Part shown: one piece after another, positions 18,022 to 28,110 of the stretch
How the letters are laid out: every line of letters starts with the position of its first letter
How positions within the stretch are numbered: position 1 is the first letter of the stretch
Assembly (NCBI RefSeq): GCF_018394335.1
Contig: NZ_CP074572.1
Span: 2,046,001 to 2,110,000 of the forward strand
Length of the DNA: 64,000 nucleotides
Direction: 5' to 3'
Origin: Shewanella dokdonensis
Lineage (GTDB): Bacteria; Pseudomonadota; Gammaproteobacteria; Enterobacterales; Shewanellaceae
Notes under the pieces: generated by a model
What the model was told of the DNA's origin: nothing
The model's input: the letters and a program-made list of their open reading frames with translations, nothing else
Databases searched by the model: none
Translations under genes and position numbers: made by a program

Positions 18022-19474
18022 GTAATCAACATTTTACAACCCCATTGACGCTGTTAGCGGTAACCATTTTTATGCTGGCGGGATGTCAGTCAGTTTCACA
18101 ACCCAGCAATGCTACTCCGGTAACTAGCATTGCTGTCAGCCAAGACACCGGCAAATTCCAACTGCCAGCCTATGAGACGGTCAAACTGGACAATGGCTTG
18201 ACGCTGATGCTGATGCCTCAAAAGAAGTGCCGCTCATTACCGTTAATGCTGTCGTTAACGCGGGCAGTGTCGATGACAATATTGGCGGTATTGCCAGTAT
18301 GACGGCCGATTCGCTGCTGTTAGGCGCGGGCAAACACAGCAAGCAGCAGTTAGAACAACAGATAGATTTTCTCGGCGCCAGCCTCAGCACTAGTGGTGAT
18401 CTGGAAGGCAGTTATCTCAGTGCTGATTTTATGGCTAAGGATGCCGATATCATGCTGGGCTTGGTGGCCGATGTACTGCTGCAGCCACAGTTCGATAAAC
18501 AGGAGTTTGCCAAACTCAAGCAGCGCAACATTGCCGAACTGGAGCAATCCAAAGAAAGCCCTAAATCGGTAATTGATCGCTATTTCAACAAGCTGATATT
18601 TGCCCAACATCCCTATGGTAACGCCACATCTGGTGATCGTAATTCGCTGGCAACGCTAGCACTGCCAGATGTAAAAGCGTTTTATCAGCGCTTTTATCAG
18701 CCGACTAACACCGCGATCAGCGTGGTTGGTGATTTTGACCCGGTGCAGATGAAAGCCAAATTGCAGCAGTTATTTGGTCATTGGCACGCACAAAAGTCGG
18801 TTACATTGCCAGATTTAAGTCAAGGGTTACCCAGTTTGACACAGTCGCGAGTGCTGCTGGTGGATAAGCCGGATGCGATTGAAACCACCTTCCTGATCGG
18901 CGGACTGGGCATTGCCCGGAACAACCCAGATTATGTGGGGCTTTCCGTGGTGAACACCATTCTTGGTGGGCGTTTTACCTCGTGGCTCAACGATGAACTG
19001 CGGGTGAACTCCGGGCTGACTTATGGTGCGCGCTCTGGTTTCGAGAGTTTTCGCGATGCCGGCTTGTTTAGGATCAGCACTTTTACCAAGGTATCATCAA
19101 CAGAGCAGGCCATTGATCTAGCGCTGAAAACCTACCAGAAATTATGGACACAGGGGATTGATGCGGCAACGCTAGCATCGGCGAAAGCCTACGTTAAGGG
19201 ACAGTTCCCACCGCGTTATGAAACCAATGGTGCTTTGGCAGGTTTGTTGTCCGATATGTATGTCTACGGTTTTGATGCCTCTTATATCAATGACTTTCAG
19301 CAACGGGTTGATAGTCTAACCGTGGCGGATACCAAACGGCTGATCAATACCTATTTCCCGCAAGACAAGTTACAGTTTGTGCTGATTGGTAATGCGGCCA
19401 AGATTGCGCCGATTGCCGCCAAGTATGGTCAGGTAACACAACTGGATATCAAAGCGGTTGGTTTTGGTGACTGA
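18018..19474 (+). CDS. M16 peptidase-like non-catalytic partner lipoprotein (frameshifted)
   Basis: The protein of about 485 residues begins with a lipoprotein signal (FMLAGCQSVSQ) and has two M16 halves. The HXXEH zinc site is absent at the equivalent position (SMTADSLLLGAGK), while the Arg/Tyr pair of the substrate-binding half is present in LRVNSGLTYGARSG. This is the pattern of the inactive subunit in M16 heterodimers. One A is missing from the run at 18220-18223; restoring it joins LMLMPQKEVPLITVNAVVNA. Anchoring by lipid would hold the complex at the envelope. Confidence 0.8.
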
Positions 19475-19494
19475 GCTATAGTGTCAGGCTGAGC

Positions 19495-19522
19495 AACGCC
19501 GACCATGTGTCGGCGTTTTTTA
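19495..19522 (+). terminator. Terminator of the M16 pair
   Basis: AACGCCGAC and GTCGGCGTT pair around a short CATGT loop and are followed by TTTT. It lies 20 bases after the stop codon on the same strand. Confidence 0.8.
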
Positions 19523-19563
19523 TGCGCTATTCAGAAAATGTCTGCTTTAACTTGCTTGATATC

Positions 19564-20571
19564 TCAACTCTTAACGGGCAACAGCACTTCACATAGATTA
19601 AGCTGCGAACTGTTGTGTACCAGAAACTGTGTTGCGTCCCAGAAACTCAGGCGTGCCTGACGTTTGTTGATGTCGCCGAGATTCTGCGCCGGCGTTAGAC
19701 TAAGCTGATGCCGATTCACGCTACTGCCAATGGCATAACACTCTAAGCTACTCTTGCCTTTAGGCTGTAACCATAACCACTGGTGATTCTCACTGAAACA
19801 AGCTCTTCCGGCCGCAAGTGTCTGTAGCCCCGGCTGCAGCAGCAGTTCGCGTTTTTGACCCGCTCCTAGCAGTTTTGATAACGAACCCAGTAGGCTTTTA
19901 GGCAGCCGATATTGGTAGGGCACCAATATATTAGCGCTTGCAGTTGGCTGTTTGCCGCTAGGCGCTGGATAACACAATCCCCAAATGGTGTGCTCGTTGA
20001 CCGCTAACGCGGCAAGCTCGGGTAACGATTGTGCCAATTCGGGTAGCTGGAGGATCTCCGGGTCATCGAGTTCTTTGAAACGGTTAACAATATGACTGTC
20101 ACCATCCTCGTTGACAAACAGCCAAGAAATCGCACGGCCACTGCGATTATTGGCACCACTCATTCTCAGCAGCAACTGTTGCTCATCGAGGGCTAACATT
20201 TGTAACGGCGTAAATTGGTACTGTTGGCCATTGAGTTGTTGCTGTAGCACTTCGCCGTTATGTAACGGATAAAATTCGGCGTCTTGTTCGGCAATGCTTG
20301 GCCAAAACCACAGTCCGGTTTTGCCAAGTAGTGCCAGCCCTTCGCCCCAGCGGCAAAAGATCTGGCTGCCGTCATATTCAGCTAGCGGTAGCGACAGCAG
20401 CAGTTGCAGATCCTCGGTGCGGCGAAACTGTAACAAGGGTTGGCTGGCTTGTTGATCCCACAGCCGCAGTACCAGTATGTGCTCGTTGAAAAACGCAACG
20501 GTTTCACAACTATAATCACCGGCAAAACTGAGCTGATGCTGGATTTTGATGCGGCTTTTCAGTTTACTCAT
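19564..20571 (-). CDS. Unknown 335-residue protein
   Basis: I do not recognise this family. The sequence is soluble, without a signal peptide, and shows many short strand-like hydrophobic stretches with W and G (for example FCRWGEGLALLGKTGLWFW), suggesting a beta-propeller or beta-rich fold. It lies 67 bases upstream of the trmL stop on the same strand. It shows a normal, undisrupted frame with host-like composition, so it is probably a real, lineage-specific gene. Confidence 0.55.
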   Translation of the reverse strand: MSKLKSRIKIQHQLSFAGDYSCETVAFFNEHILVLRLWDQQASQPLLQFRRTEDLQLLLSLPLAEYDGSQIFCRWGEGLALLGKTGLWFWPSIAEQDAEFYPLHNGEVLQQQLNGQQYQFTPLQMLALDEQQLLLRMSGANNRSGRAISWLFVNEDGDSHIVNRFKELDDPEILQLPELAQSLPELAALAVNEHTIWGLCYPAPSGKQPTASANILVPYQYRLPKSLLGSLSKLLGAGQKRELLLQPGLQTLAAGRACFSENHQWLWLQPKGKSSLECYAIGSSVNRHQLSLTPAQNLGDINKRQARLSFWDATQFLVHNSSQLNLCEVLLPVKS

Positions 20572-20638
20572 TCCGCCACTTCCTGATAAGGCGCCTGGTA
20601 ATCAGCACCTTATCAAAATCGTGGCGTTCGGAGAAGCG

Positions 20639-21103
20639 TTAGCGGGCGGCACCGTAATCTTGTTGGCGCCAGGCTTCATAACTGATGATGGCCACGGCGT
20701 TAGACAAGTTGAGGCTGCGACTATTCGCCACCATAGGAATGCGGATACGTTGTGCGGCGGGGAGTGATTCAATTATGGATAACGGTAGGCCGCGAGTTTC
20801 GGGGCCAAACAGCAGTACATCATCTGGCAGATATTGTGCTTCTGAGTGGGGGCGACTGCCTTTGGTGGTGCAGGCAAACATGCGCTTACCCGCCATGGCC
20901 TGTTTAAACGCATCGAAGTTGGCATAGCGGTGTACTGAGGTCAGGTCGCGATAATCAAGTCCGGCGCGGCGCAATTTTTTCTCTTCTAAATCAAATCCCA
21001 GTGGATCAATTAAGTGTAACTGGCTGCCATTATTGGCACATAAGCGGATGATATTTCCAGTATTTGGAGCGATTTCAGGCTCATATAACGCGATGTGAAA
21101 CAT
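20639..21103 (-). CDS. trmL: TrmL, tRNA (cytidine/uridine-34-2'-O)-methyltransferase
   Basis: The 154-residue SPOUT-fold protein begins [20 protein letters not shown] and has the knot motifs FGPETRGLP and [19 protein letters not shown], which match TrmL (YibK). It methylates the wobble ribose of two leucine tRNAs using S-adenosylmethionine. The length is standard. Confidence 0.93.
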   Translation of the reverse strand: MFHIALYEPEIAPNTGNIIRLCANNGSQLHLIDPLGFDLEEKKLRRAGLDYRDLTSVHRYANFDAFKQAMAGKRMFACTTKGSRPHSEAQYLPDDVLLFGPETRGLPLSIIESLPAAQRIRIPMVANSRSLNLSNAVAIISYEAWRQQDYGAAR

Positions 21104-21238
21104 GATAAGTGTGGCCGACTGCTAAAAAACCTAGGCATTATAAAAGCAATTGTTTGCAGGTAACAGCTCGCCTGTTGTTGATGAGCGTGTCATATTAGCC
21201 CGCAAGATTTTGGTTTTAGTGAGGTAACCAGCAGGATT

Positions 21239-22060
21239 ATGGCAGTGCGAACGCTTTCAGAGCTGATTGGTCAGCGGGTATTGGGGGTTTTGGGAACATA
21301 TGGCGCGTCCACCAATGGCATGGATGTTTATATCTGTGGTGTGCATGTGCACAGTGATACCGAACTGACTGTGACCTTTCCCAAAGGGCATCAATTGGAC
21401 GCTGGCGCTTGGGTCACACTGCATCTGGATAATCGCACTGGTGTCTCTGAATATGATGCGGAGCTGCAAGTGTTTCGATTGTCCTACAAAGGCAAGGTCA
21501 GTCAGGTTGCGCCTCACGAAGTCAGGATAAGCGCGCAAGAGTACCAAGTGTTTTATGGCGCATCGGTTGTAAAGGAATATCGGGCTGCGGATTATCAGTA
21601 TCCACTGGATGAGCGACAAGCTGACGAATTGCCTGTGTCACCGTTACAACAAGCACCGCAGATGGATCTCCGCGAACAAGATAATAAAATCGGCGTATTG
21701 CTGACGCGCGCAGAGCGCCAACCGCACTCAACGGTTATGGCATTTTTGTCATCGGTTGATGATGATATTTTCCTGATCACCTTTCCAGAGACGTTTAAGG
21801 CGCAGCTACTGAGCCGGGATAATCGCTGTTATTTTGCTATCGATGGGCGAGCGACGTTTGCTTTTGAGGTGGCGATTGAGTGGAACTACAGCATCATTAG
21901 CGGCGAGATGTACCAAGTCCCTAAGCACTCCCCGTTATTTGAACAGATCAAAGAACAGTTTATCTGTAAAAATCCGTGGGAAGTGGGCTTTTTTAGTCAT
22001 CCAGCGGTCGTGATGTATCATTTGCGGCCCCTGCGGGTGGTTTGTCCGAAAAGGGCCTGA
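21239..22060 (+). CDS. Unknown 273-residue protein, two beta-rich halves
   Basis: I do not recognise this protein. The first half (residues 1-110) has alternating strands with VYICGVHVHSDTELTVTFPKGH; the second half (about 145-270) has GVLLTRAERQPHSTVMAFLSSVDDDIFLITFP and ends FSHPAVVMYHLRPLRVVC, loosely reminiscent of flavin-binding split-barrel proteins. The first half could be PilZ-like. It is convergent with cpxA, whose stop is four bases away. No disruption of the frame. Confidence 0.5.
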   Translation: MAVRTLSELIGQRVLGVLGTYGASTNGMDVYICGVHVHSDTELTVTFPKGHQLDAGAWVTLHLDNRTGVSEYDAELQVFRLSYKGKVSQVAPHEVRISAQEYQVFYGASVVKEYRAADYQYPLDERQADELPVSPLQQAPQMDLREQDNKIGVLLTRAERQPHSTVMAFLSSVDDDIFLITFPETFKAQLLSRDNRCYFAIDGRATFAFEVAIEWNYSIISGEMYQVPKHSPLFEQIKEQFICKNPWEVGFFSHPAVVMYHLRPLRVVCPKRA

Positions 22061-22064
22061 CAGC

Positions 22065-23519
22065 TCAGGCTTGGCTTGTCAGCGGTAATCGCATGGTAAC
22101 CTCAAGCCCACCACTGGGGCGATTGCGCGCGTTGATAGTGCCATGATGTGCGGTGACCGCCGCTTCCGTAATCGCTAGCCCCAATCCCCAGCCACCGGTT
22201 TCGCGATCGCGGGCGGACTGCGGACGATAAAAGGGTTTAAAAATCGCCTGCAATTCCTGTTCGTCTATTCCTGGACCATCATCGGCAATGATGATTACCA
22301 CCTCGCGGTTTTCCACGTGGGCGCTGAGGGTGATTGCCGTTGCGGCATAGCGGATGGCATTACGTAACAGATTTTCAATGGCACGCGATAAAGGTCGAGG
22401 ATAGTGCGGCACTAATAACTCTTCCGGAATTTGGATATTGATGTTTTTTCCCGCTGAGCGGCTTCAAACTCCGCATCATCCAGCACCTGGCTCAAGGATT
22501 CCGCCAAACCTACCGTGACTTGTTCTTCTGGTGTCTTAAGGGTGACTCGCGACAATTCCAATAACTCAGTAATCATCTGCCCCAGCTGATCTGCTTCATA
22601 AGCTATGCGTTCAGTTTCTTCTCCTGCGACCCCTTTTTTACGCGCTAACGCTAGCGCCAGCTGTAATCGGGTTAAGGGGTACGTAGTTCATGCGAGATGT
22701 CGCTAATCAAGCGCCGTTGACTGTTGACCATGCGTTCGATGGCATCCGCCATACTATTAAAGGCGATCCCTAATTCGCCTATCTCATCGTGGCGTTTAGA
22801 GGTGGCATCATCCACGCGGTTGGTGAGATCGCCATGAGCTAAGGCATTAGCGCTCAATTTTAAGGACTTCAGTGGTTTACCTAAATGCCATGCCAGCAGC
22901 GCACATAACACCCCAGACAATAGAATTGCCAGTGACAACGTTAGCAACTTGTGTTCAATAAAAAGAAGAACCAAGGCAGCCGATGTGGCCCAGGCAAGCC
23001 ACCATATAGCCGGTAGTCATTGCCATTGGCACTGAAAGGGACTGGCCCGAAAAACATTTCATCACGAAAGCTGAAGGCCCGTGGATTATTGCGTTCCAGC
23101 GCCGCAATCATCAGTAAATTATTCCGTACCGCAGGTGGGAGTTTAGGGCTGTTAATCAGTTGTCCTTGGGCGTCAAACACAAACAGATGAAACGGCTGTT
23201 CTGCCAGATTCCTGCGGCGGCGGGGCGGGTCAAGTCTCGGGAACTTGGTCGCGGTGGCTGCATCCTGGCGGCTGAGTTCCTCCAGTGGCCGAGGCGGCTC
23301 AAACAGTGCTTGTCGATTGTGTAAGCGTTCAGGGGCACGTTGCAGTTTTTCTACCGATCGTTGCAGGAGATTCATTATCGGCGGTGGTATGTCACCCGCT
23401 TCATGATTCTGCTGTAATAATGGCAGACTGCCAACCGCTAAAATAATTAAACTGCTGCACAGCCAGAAACCTAGCAACAGTTTAATAAACAGACGGTTAG
23501 GTAGAAAGAAAGCAGACAT
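22065..23519 (-). CDS. cpxA: CpxA-type sensor histidine kinase (three frameshifts)
   Basis: The domains are an N-terminal membrane segment, a periplasmic sensor region (about residues 30-180), a second membrane segment, HAMP, the H-box DISHELRTPL and a C-terminal ATPase domain with DDGPGI and GGWGLGLAI. One base is missing at each of three runs: AAAAA at 22960-22964, GGGG at 22676-22679 and TTTTTT at 22444-22449. Restoring them yields one protein of about 485 residues. It overlaps cpxR by one base (TAATG). Position next to cpxR and cpxP and the domain order support CpxA, the envelope-stress sensor. Confidence 0.8.
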
Positions 23520-24205
23520 TAAGGGAGCCAGATATAACCTTTACCACGGATTGTTTTGACCCGTGGCCGACCATCTGCACGTTCTGGCAATTTCTTTCTC
23601 AGATTAGACAGATGCATATCCAGACTGCGATCAAAGGGCATCAGTTTTTTACCCAGCACCTTTTCACTGAGTTCATCTTTGCTGATCAGTTCGCCCGCCT
23701 GCTGTGCCAGCGTAAATAACAGGCTGAACTCGGTTCCGGTGAGCATCAACAACTGTTCATTACAATAGGCTTCCTGACGGGTTGGATCCATTTTGATGTC
23801 CCCTAACGCCAGTTCATTATTGTGATGTCGCTCTTGCAGCGGTGTGTTGGCGCGACGGATGATGGCGCGGATCCTGGCGACCAGTTCCCGGTCATTAAAC
23901 GGTTTTGGCAGATAGTCATCGGCACCGCGTTCTAAGCCAATCACGCGATCAATTTCATCGCCTCTAGCGGTCAGCATCAACACTGGCGTTTGTTTTTTAG
24001 TGCGCAGTTCCTGTAATACCGCAAAACCGCTTAGTTTTGGCAGCATGACATCCAGCAAAATAATATCGAAATCTTCTGCCAGCGCCATGTCTAGCCCGAC
24101 TTGACCATCGTGGGCCATGGTTAGCTCAAAACCTTCCAGTTCAAGCAATTGCCCCAGCAGTTCTGCTAGTGCCAAATCATCGTCGACCAACAAAATTCGG
24201 CTCAT
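23519..24205 (-). CDS. cpxR: CpxR, envelope-stress response regulator
   Basis: The 228-residue OmpR-family regulator has a receiver domain with the acidic pair DDD and phospho-acceptor aspartate in IILLDVMLPK, and a C-terminal winged helix (SRDLDMHLSNLRKKL-like segment and VKTIRGKGYIWLP). It pairs with CpxA and lies 83 bases from a predicted CpxR box in the divergent gap with cpxP, which suggests autoregulation. Confidence 0.9.
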   Translation of the reverse strand: MSRILLVDDDLALAELLGQLLELEGFELTMAHDGQVGLDMALAEDFDIILLDVMLPKLSGFAVLQELRTKKQTPVLMLTARGDEIDRVIGLERGADDYLPKPFNDRELVARIRAIIRRANTPLQERHHNNELALGDIKMDPTRQEAYCNEQLLMLTGTEFSLLFTLAQQAGELISKDELSEKVLGKKLMPFDRSLDMHLSNLRKKLPERADGRPRVKTIRGKGYIWLP

Positions 24206-24287
24206 AGTGAATTTTCCTGCCTCACGCCACTCATTTGCATACTGCTCAGCAGTATACCTATTTCTCAGTCAATTGTAGTCATGCAGT

Positions 24288-24302
24288 GTAAGTCTGGGTA
24301 AA
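24288..24302 (+). promoter_or_regulatory. Predicted CpxR box (one mismatch)
   Basis: GTAAG-TCTGG-GTAAA matches the tandem CpxR consensus GTAAA-N5-GTAAA with one mismatch. It lies in the cpxR-cpxP gap and so could act on either gene. Confidence 0.6.
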
Positions 24303-24332
24303 GATGCGGATTTTCAGCGGGATAACGTTTTA

Positions 24333-24347
24333 TTTACAGTCATTTAC
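24333..24347 (-). promoter_or_regulatory. Predicted CpxR box (perfect)
   Basis: TTTAC-AGTCA-TTTAC on the plus strand reads GTAAA-TGACT-GTAAA on the minus strand, a perfect match to GTAAA-N5-GTAAA. It lies 86 bases before the cpxP start codon and 128 bases from the cpxR start. Confidence 0.7.
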
Positions 24348-24432
24348 CCATTAATTATCCACGATTACGATGCAGGATATAAAATTAATGTATTCACTAT
24401 GGGAATAGCTTCGCAATAGGAGGAATAGAGCA

Positions 24433-25014
24433 ATGGTTAAACATCTTAAAACCGGTATGGTAGCGTTAGTCGCAGCGTCTAGTCTTTGGGCAACAGGCGC
24501 CTTTGCGGCAGATACTGACAAGGCCGATAAAGCCGATGTGACTCCGTCAGCCGCGCCCACTTGTCCCTGTCCACAATATATGGGACAGGGGATGATGCGC
24601 GGGCAAGGTATGGGGATGATGGGGCAGCGAATGCCTGGCGCTATGCACCGCGGTTTCCAGCGTGGCATGGGCATGGGGTGGGATCACATGGGGTTTATTG
24701 CACTGCATCAGTTGGATCTGACTGATGAGCAGAAAACCGCCATTAAAAAACTCTTTGACGCCCAGCGCGACAGCATGAAAGCAGAACGTAGCGCTCGGCA
24801 TCAGGCTATGCAAGCGGTGATGACTGCCGCTAAATTTGATGAATCCAAGGCGAAAAAGCTGATTGAGCAGCAACAGCAATGGCGTACACAGCAGCAGTTA
24901 CAACGTATGAAACTGCATCATCAGATTTACCAGCTGCTGACGGCAGAACAGCAGGCTAACCTCAAAAAACAGCTAGAAAAAATGCCCATGTGGAACACAG
25001 ACCAAGACGACTAA
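24433..25014 (+). CDS. cpxP: CpxP/Spy-family periplasmic protein
   Basis: The 193-residue product has a signal peptide (cleavage after AFA near residue 25), a Met/Gly-rich stretch (GQGMGMMGQRMPG), then a long helical region with LTDEQKTAIKKLFDAQR and LLTAEQQANLKK, the LTxxQ motifs of the CpxP/Spy family. Such proteins act as periplasmic chaperones and CpxP restrains CpxA. It is divergent from cpxR and preceded by CpxR boxes. The Met-rich stretch could bind copper, which is an inference from composition. Confidence 0.8.
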   Translation: MVKHLKTGMVALVAASSLWATGAFAADTDKADKADVTPSAAPTCPCPQYMGQGMMRGQGMGMMGQRMPGAMHRGFQRGMGMGWDHMGFIALHQLDLTDEQKTAIKKLFDAQRDSMKAERSARHQAMQAVMTAAKFDESKAKKLIEQQQQWRTQQQLQRMKLHHQIYQLLTAEQQANLKKQLEKMPMWNTDQDD

Positions 25015-25062
25015 ACTCTGTTAACATAGGCTCAGTGAATGTTAATTTTCTGAGCCTGTTAG

Positions 25063-25950
25063 ATGACACCAAGTTCTCATTACGCATTTTGGGTAAAGCT
25101 GGCGAGTCGTGCCGCAATCGCAACGGCTTCAACGCTGATCGTGATCAAATTACTGGCTTGGCTGTGGTCTGGCTCGGCCAGTATGCTGGCATCTGTGACG
25201 GACTCGATTGCCGATGTTATGGCATCGGTGGTTAATTTTATTGCCATTCGCTACGCCCTGATCCCTGCCGACCATGATCATCGTTATGGTCATGGTAAAG
25301 CTGAACATCTAGCGACGCTGGCACAATCCGCTTTTATTATGGGGAGCGCCTTCTTGCTGTTGTTGCATGGTGGCGGGCGCTTGATAACGCCAGAACCATT
25401 GCAGCATGCAACGGTTGGGATCATCGTATCGGTTATCGCGATAGTACTGACTCTGGCGCTGGTGTTAATCCAGAAAAAGGCGCTAGCTGCAACTGCCAGC
25501 AGCGTGGTTGAAGCCGATTCGCTGCACTATAAATCCGATCTGTTTCTGAATGGCGCCGTATTGCTCGCACTGGTACTGGCACAATATGGCTGGTGGTGGG
25601 CCGATGGTCTGTTTGCAGTGTTGATTGCCCTTTATATCGGCCACCAATCTTGGGGACTTGGCTATCGTGCTATTCAAGCATTGTTGGATCGAGAATTAGA
25701 CGAAGCAACCCGCCAACAAATCTTAGACATTGCCCGCCAGGATAAACGGGTATTGGGGGCACATGATCTACGAACTCGGCAGTCTGGTCAGACGGTTTTT
25801 ATCCAGTTACATCTAGAACTGGATGGCGATCTGTCACTACATGATGCCCATGAAATCGCGGTGGCAACTGAAAATCGCATTCTTGAGTCATTCCCCAGTG
25901 CTGAAGTGATCATTCACCAAGATCCTGATGATGTTGTGGAAGAACGATAA
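25063..25950 (+). CDS. fieF: FieF-type cation diffusion facilitator
   Basis: The 295-residue protein has about six membrane segments and a cytoplasmic C-terminal domain. The metal site of FieF is represented by SVTDSIADV, DHDHRYGHGKAEH and LHYKSDLFLNG. C-terminal residues DLRTRQSGQTVFIQLHLELD and VIIHQDP also match FieF. It exports zinc or iron using proton antiport. It follows cpxP by 48 bases and may be partly co-expressed. Confidence 0.88.
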   Translation: MTPSSHYAFWVKLASRAAIATASTLIVIKLLAWLWSGSASMLASVTDSIADVMASVVNFIAIRYALIPADHDHRYGHGKAEHLATLAQSAFIMGSAFLLLLHGGGRLITPEPLQHATVGIIVSVIAIVLTLALVLIQKKALAATASSVVEADSLHYKSDLFLNGAVLLALVLAQYGWWWADGLFAVLIALYIGHQSWGLGYRAIQALLDRELDEATRQQILDIARQDKRVLGAHDLRTRQSGQTVFIQLHLELDGDLSLHDAHEIAVATENRILESFPSAEVIIHQDPDDVVEER

Positions 25951-26108
25951 CCTTAATGCGATATATTTGATGATGTTCAAACTATAGCAAACTCATCACG
26001 TCCCAATATGGCCTAAACTAAACGGGATACTCGTGTAAAAATACTCGGTATGAGTATCAAAATCCCGTGATTTATAAGATGGCAAGCTTATATACTGAGG
26101 TGGCTTTG

Positions 26109-28013
26109 ATGATGAATATGGGTTTGAAAAGAACACTAATGATCGCCATTATGTTCTTGGTGGCTATATCCGTTTCTGCAGCAAGCGTTATTGCTTATTT
26201 TCAACAAAAAAGTGCCCTCACGGATGATATTATCAAGCAAAGCCGAGACTATGTTAATGGCCGAGCTGAAGTCATTGAAACAATGATTAACGAGAAAGTG
26301 GATGGTATTAGCAAAATATCCGAAAACTTTCATGACACTGGAATTAACGGCACCACAGCTGAAATAATCGCACTCACTAAATTAATTGCTGCCGCAATGA
26401 ACTCTGGTAGTGCCATTGTGGCATTTGATAACGGTGACGGTTATTGGAACCAGACCGACGATCATTGGCCCGATCATAAATATCAAGGAAATGTGACTGA
26501 ACGGCCTTGGTATAAGGATGCTCTCGCTACCTCTGCTGTCACTATCACTGAACCGTATCTGGGAACTGACGGCGTTTATTGGATTACTATCGTTAAGAAA
26601 ATCAAAGGCGGTGTTGTCTCGGTAGATTTAAAATTATCATTTTTGAATCAATTATTTAAGCCTTCTGATGAAATGCAGGATGCAGTCGTTGTGATTTTAA
26701 ATCAAGACACCACCTTGCTTGCATCATCTTCAACGTTAGTGGAAACAGGAAAAACTGCCACCAGTTACCCTTGGTTTAAAGATGCCGCGCTGAACGTTGT
26801 TAGCAATAATAATGCAATGGTTGAATATCAAGTGAATGGTACTGATAAAATTCTTTTCTCTCAGCGTATCAATGTTGGGGATAAAAAATGGTATGTGGTA
26901 GTCGGCTTAGAAAAAGAAACCGCATTTGCTGCACTAAAAACAGCGCGGCAACATGCAATAATGGTAACCGTTATATCAACCATTATATGTGTTTTAATTG
27001 CATTGGCTGTTATTAATTTTCTATATCGTCCAATTATTTCTCTACGGCAAATGGTCTCTAATTTATCAAGTGGTAATGGAGATTTAACGCAACGTCTTAA
27101 GATTATGGCAAATGATGATATAGGCGAAATTTGCAAAGGAATAAATACATTTATTGCCAATCTTCAAGAAATGATGTGTGAAGTGAAAAACTCCACTGAG
27201 ACATTGCATGCAAATGTTCGGCAATTAAAAAAATTAGCGGATAATAATAGTGGCATGTTGAATAGCCATGTCCAAGAAACTGAGCAGATTGCCACGGCTA
27301 TCGAGGAAATGGACGCAACGGCTAATTCGATGGCGGGTGATGCTGCTAACACTGCTAAGCTGACCGATGATGCCAATCAAACGAGTGCAGAGTCTCAAAC
27401 CATTGTTGCCAAATCTCAGCAGGCGGTCAAAGCACTCATCGCCGATGTTGAACAGGCGTCTCAATATGTGCAGGAAATGAATACACATACGACAGAGATC
27501 AGCACTGTACTCAACGTTATCGGCAAGATAGCCGAGCAAACTAACTTGCTGGCATTAAACGCTGCCATTGAGGCGGCGAGAGCCGGGGAACAGGGGCGTG
27601 GTTTTGCCGTGGTTGCCGATGAAGTAAGGGAACTGGCCAATAGGACTAAAGAAAGTACGGCCGAAATCGAACAGGCAATCGAAAATCTGTTGTCGGGAAG
27701 CCTGCAAGTCGTTAATTCGATGGAAGAGACAAAAAAACGCTGCCAGGAAACCGCTGTAGAGTCAGATGCAGTAGCTAACAGCTTGGATTCATTGACTGTT
27801 TTTATAAATAATATCAATGATCTGAGTAGCCAAATCGCCACAGCAGCTGAAGAGCAGAGCTGTGTTACTAAAGAAGTCAGTCACAACATGAATACCATCA
27901 GCGGTATTGTGTCTGAACTTGAAACTGTGGGGTTGGAATCCTCAGCCAATGCCGCCGATATTGAAAAAGTAAACGGCCAACTTGTGACCATCGTAAATAG
28001 ATTCAAGCTGTAG
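26109..28013 (+). CDS. Methyl-accepting chemotaxis protein with dCache sensor
   Basis: The product of about 634 residues has an N-terminal membrane segment, a periplasmic Cache-type sensor domain (about residues 30-260; motif [22 protein letters not shown]), a second membrane segment, a HAMP domain and the MCP signalling domain with the hairpin tip [25 protein letters not shown] chose the ATG at 26109 because GAGGTGG lies 7 bases upstream and the first segment follows at once. dCache domains commonly bind amino acids or other small ligands. The ligand is unknown here. Confidence 0.88.
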   Translation: MMNMGLKRTLMIAIMFLVAISVSAASVIAYFQQKSALTDDIIKQSRDYVNGRAEVIETMINEKVDGISKISENFHDTGINGTTAEIIALTKLIAAAMNSGSAIVAFDNGDGYWNQTDDHWPDHKYQGNVTERPWYKDALATSAVTITEPYLGTDGVYWITIVKKIKGGVVSVDLKLSFLNQLFKPSDEMQDAVVVILNQDTTLLASSSTLVETGKTATSYPWFKDAALNVVSNNNAMVEYQVNGTDKILFSQRINVGDKKWYVVVGLEKETAFAALKTARQHAIMVTVISTIICVLIALAVINFLYRPIISLRQMVSNLSSGNGDLTQRLKIMANDDIGEICKGINTFIANLQEMMCEVKNSTETLHANVRQLKKLADNNSGMLNSHVQETEQIATAIEEMDATANSMAGDAANTAKLTDDANQTSAESQTIVAKSQQAVKALIADVEQASQYVQEMNTHTTEISTVLNVIGKIAEQTNLLALNAAIEAARAGEQGRGFAVVADEVRELANRTKESTAEIEQAIENLLSGSLQVVNSMEETKKRCQETAVESDAVANSLDSLTVFINNINDLSSQIATAAEEQSCVTKEVSHNMNTISGIVSELETVGLESSANAADIEKVNGQLVTIVNRFKL

Positions 28014-28074
28014 CGCGGCAAGAGTGATCGGTTTTAAGCTGGGCCCTCACCAAATAATGCATATCTCAGGTAAA

Positions 28075-28103
28075 ACCTAGCCAGCGTTCGTCGCCGGCTA
28101 GGT
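28075..28103. terminator. Hairpin between the chemoreceptor gene and ntrC
   Basis: ACCTAGCC pairs with GGCTAGGT, extended inward by GCG/CGC across one mismatch. On the minus strand it is followed by TTTTA, so it can terminate ntrC; on the plus strand it can also close the chemoreceptor transcript. Confidence 0.65.
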
Positions 28104-28110
28104 CTTATTA

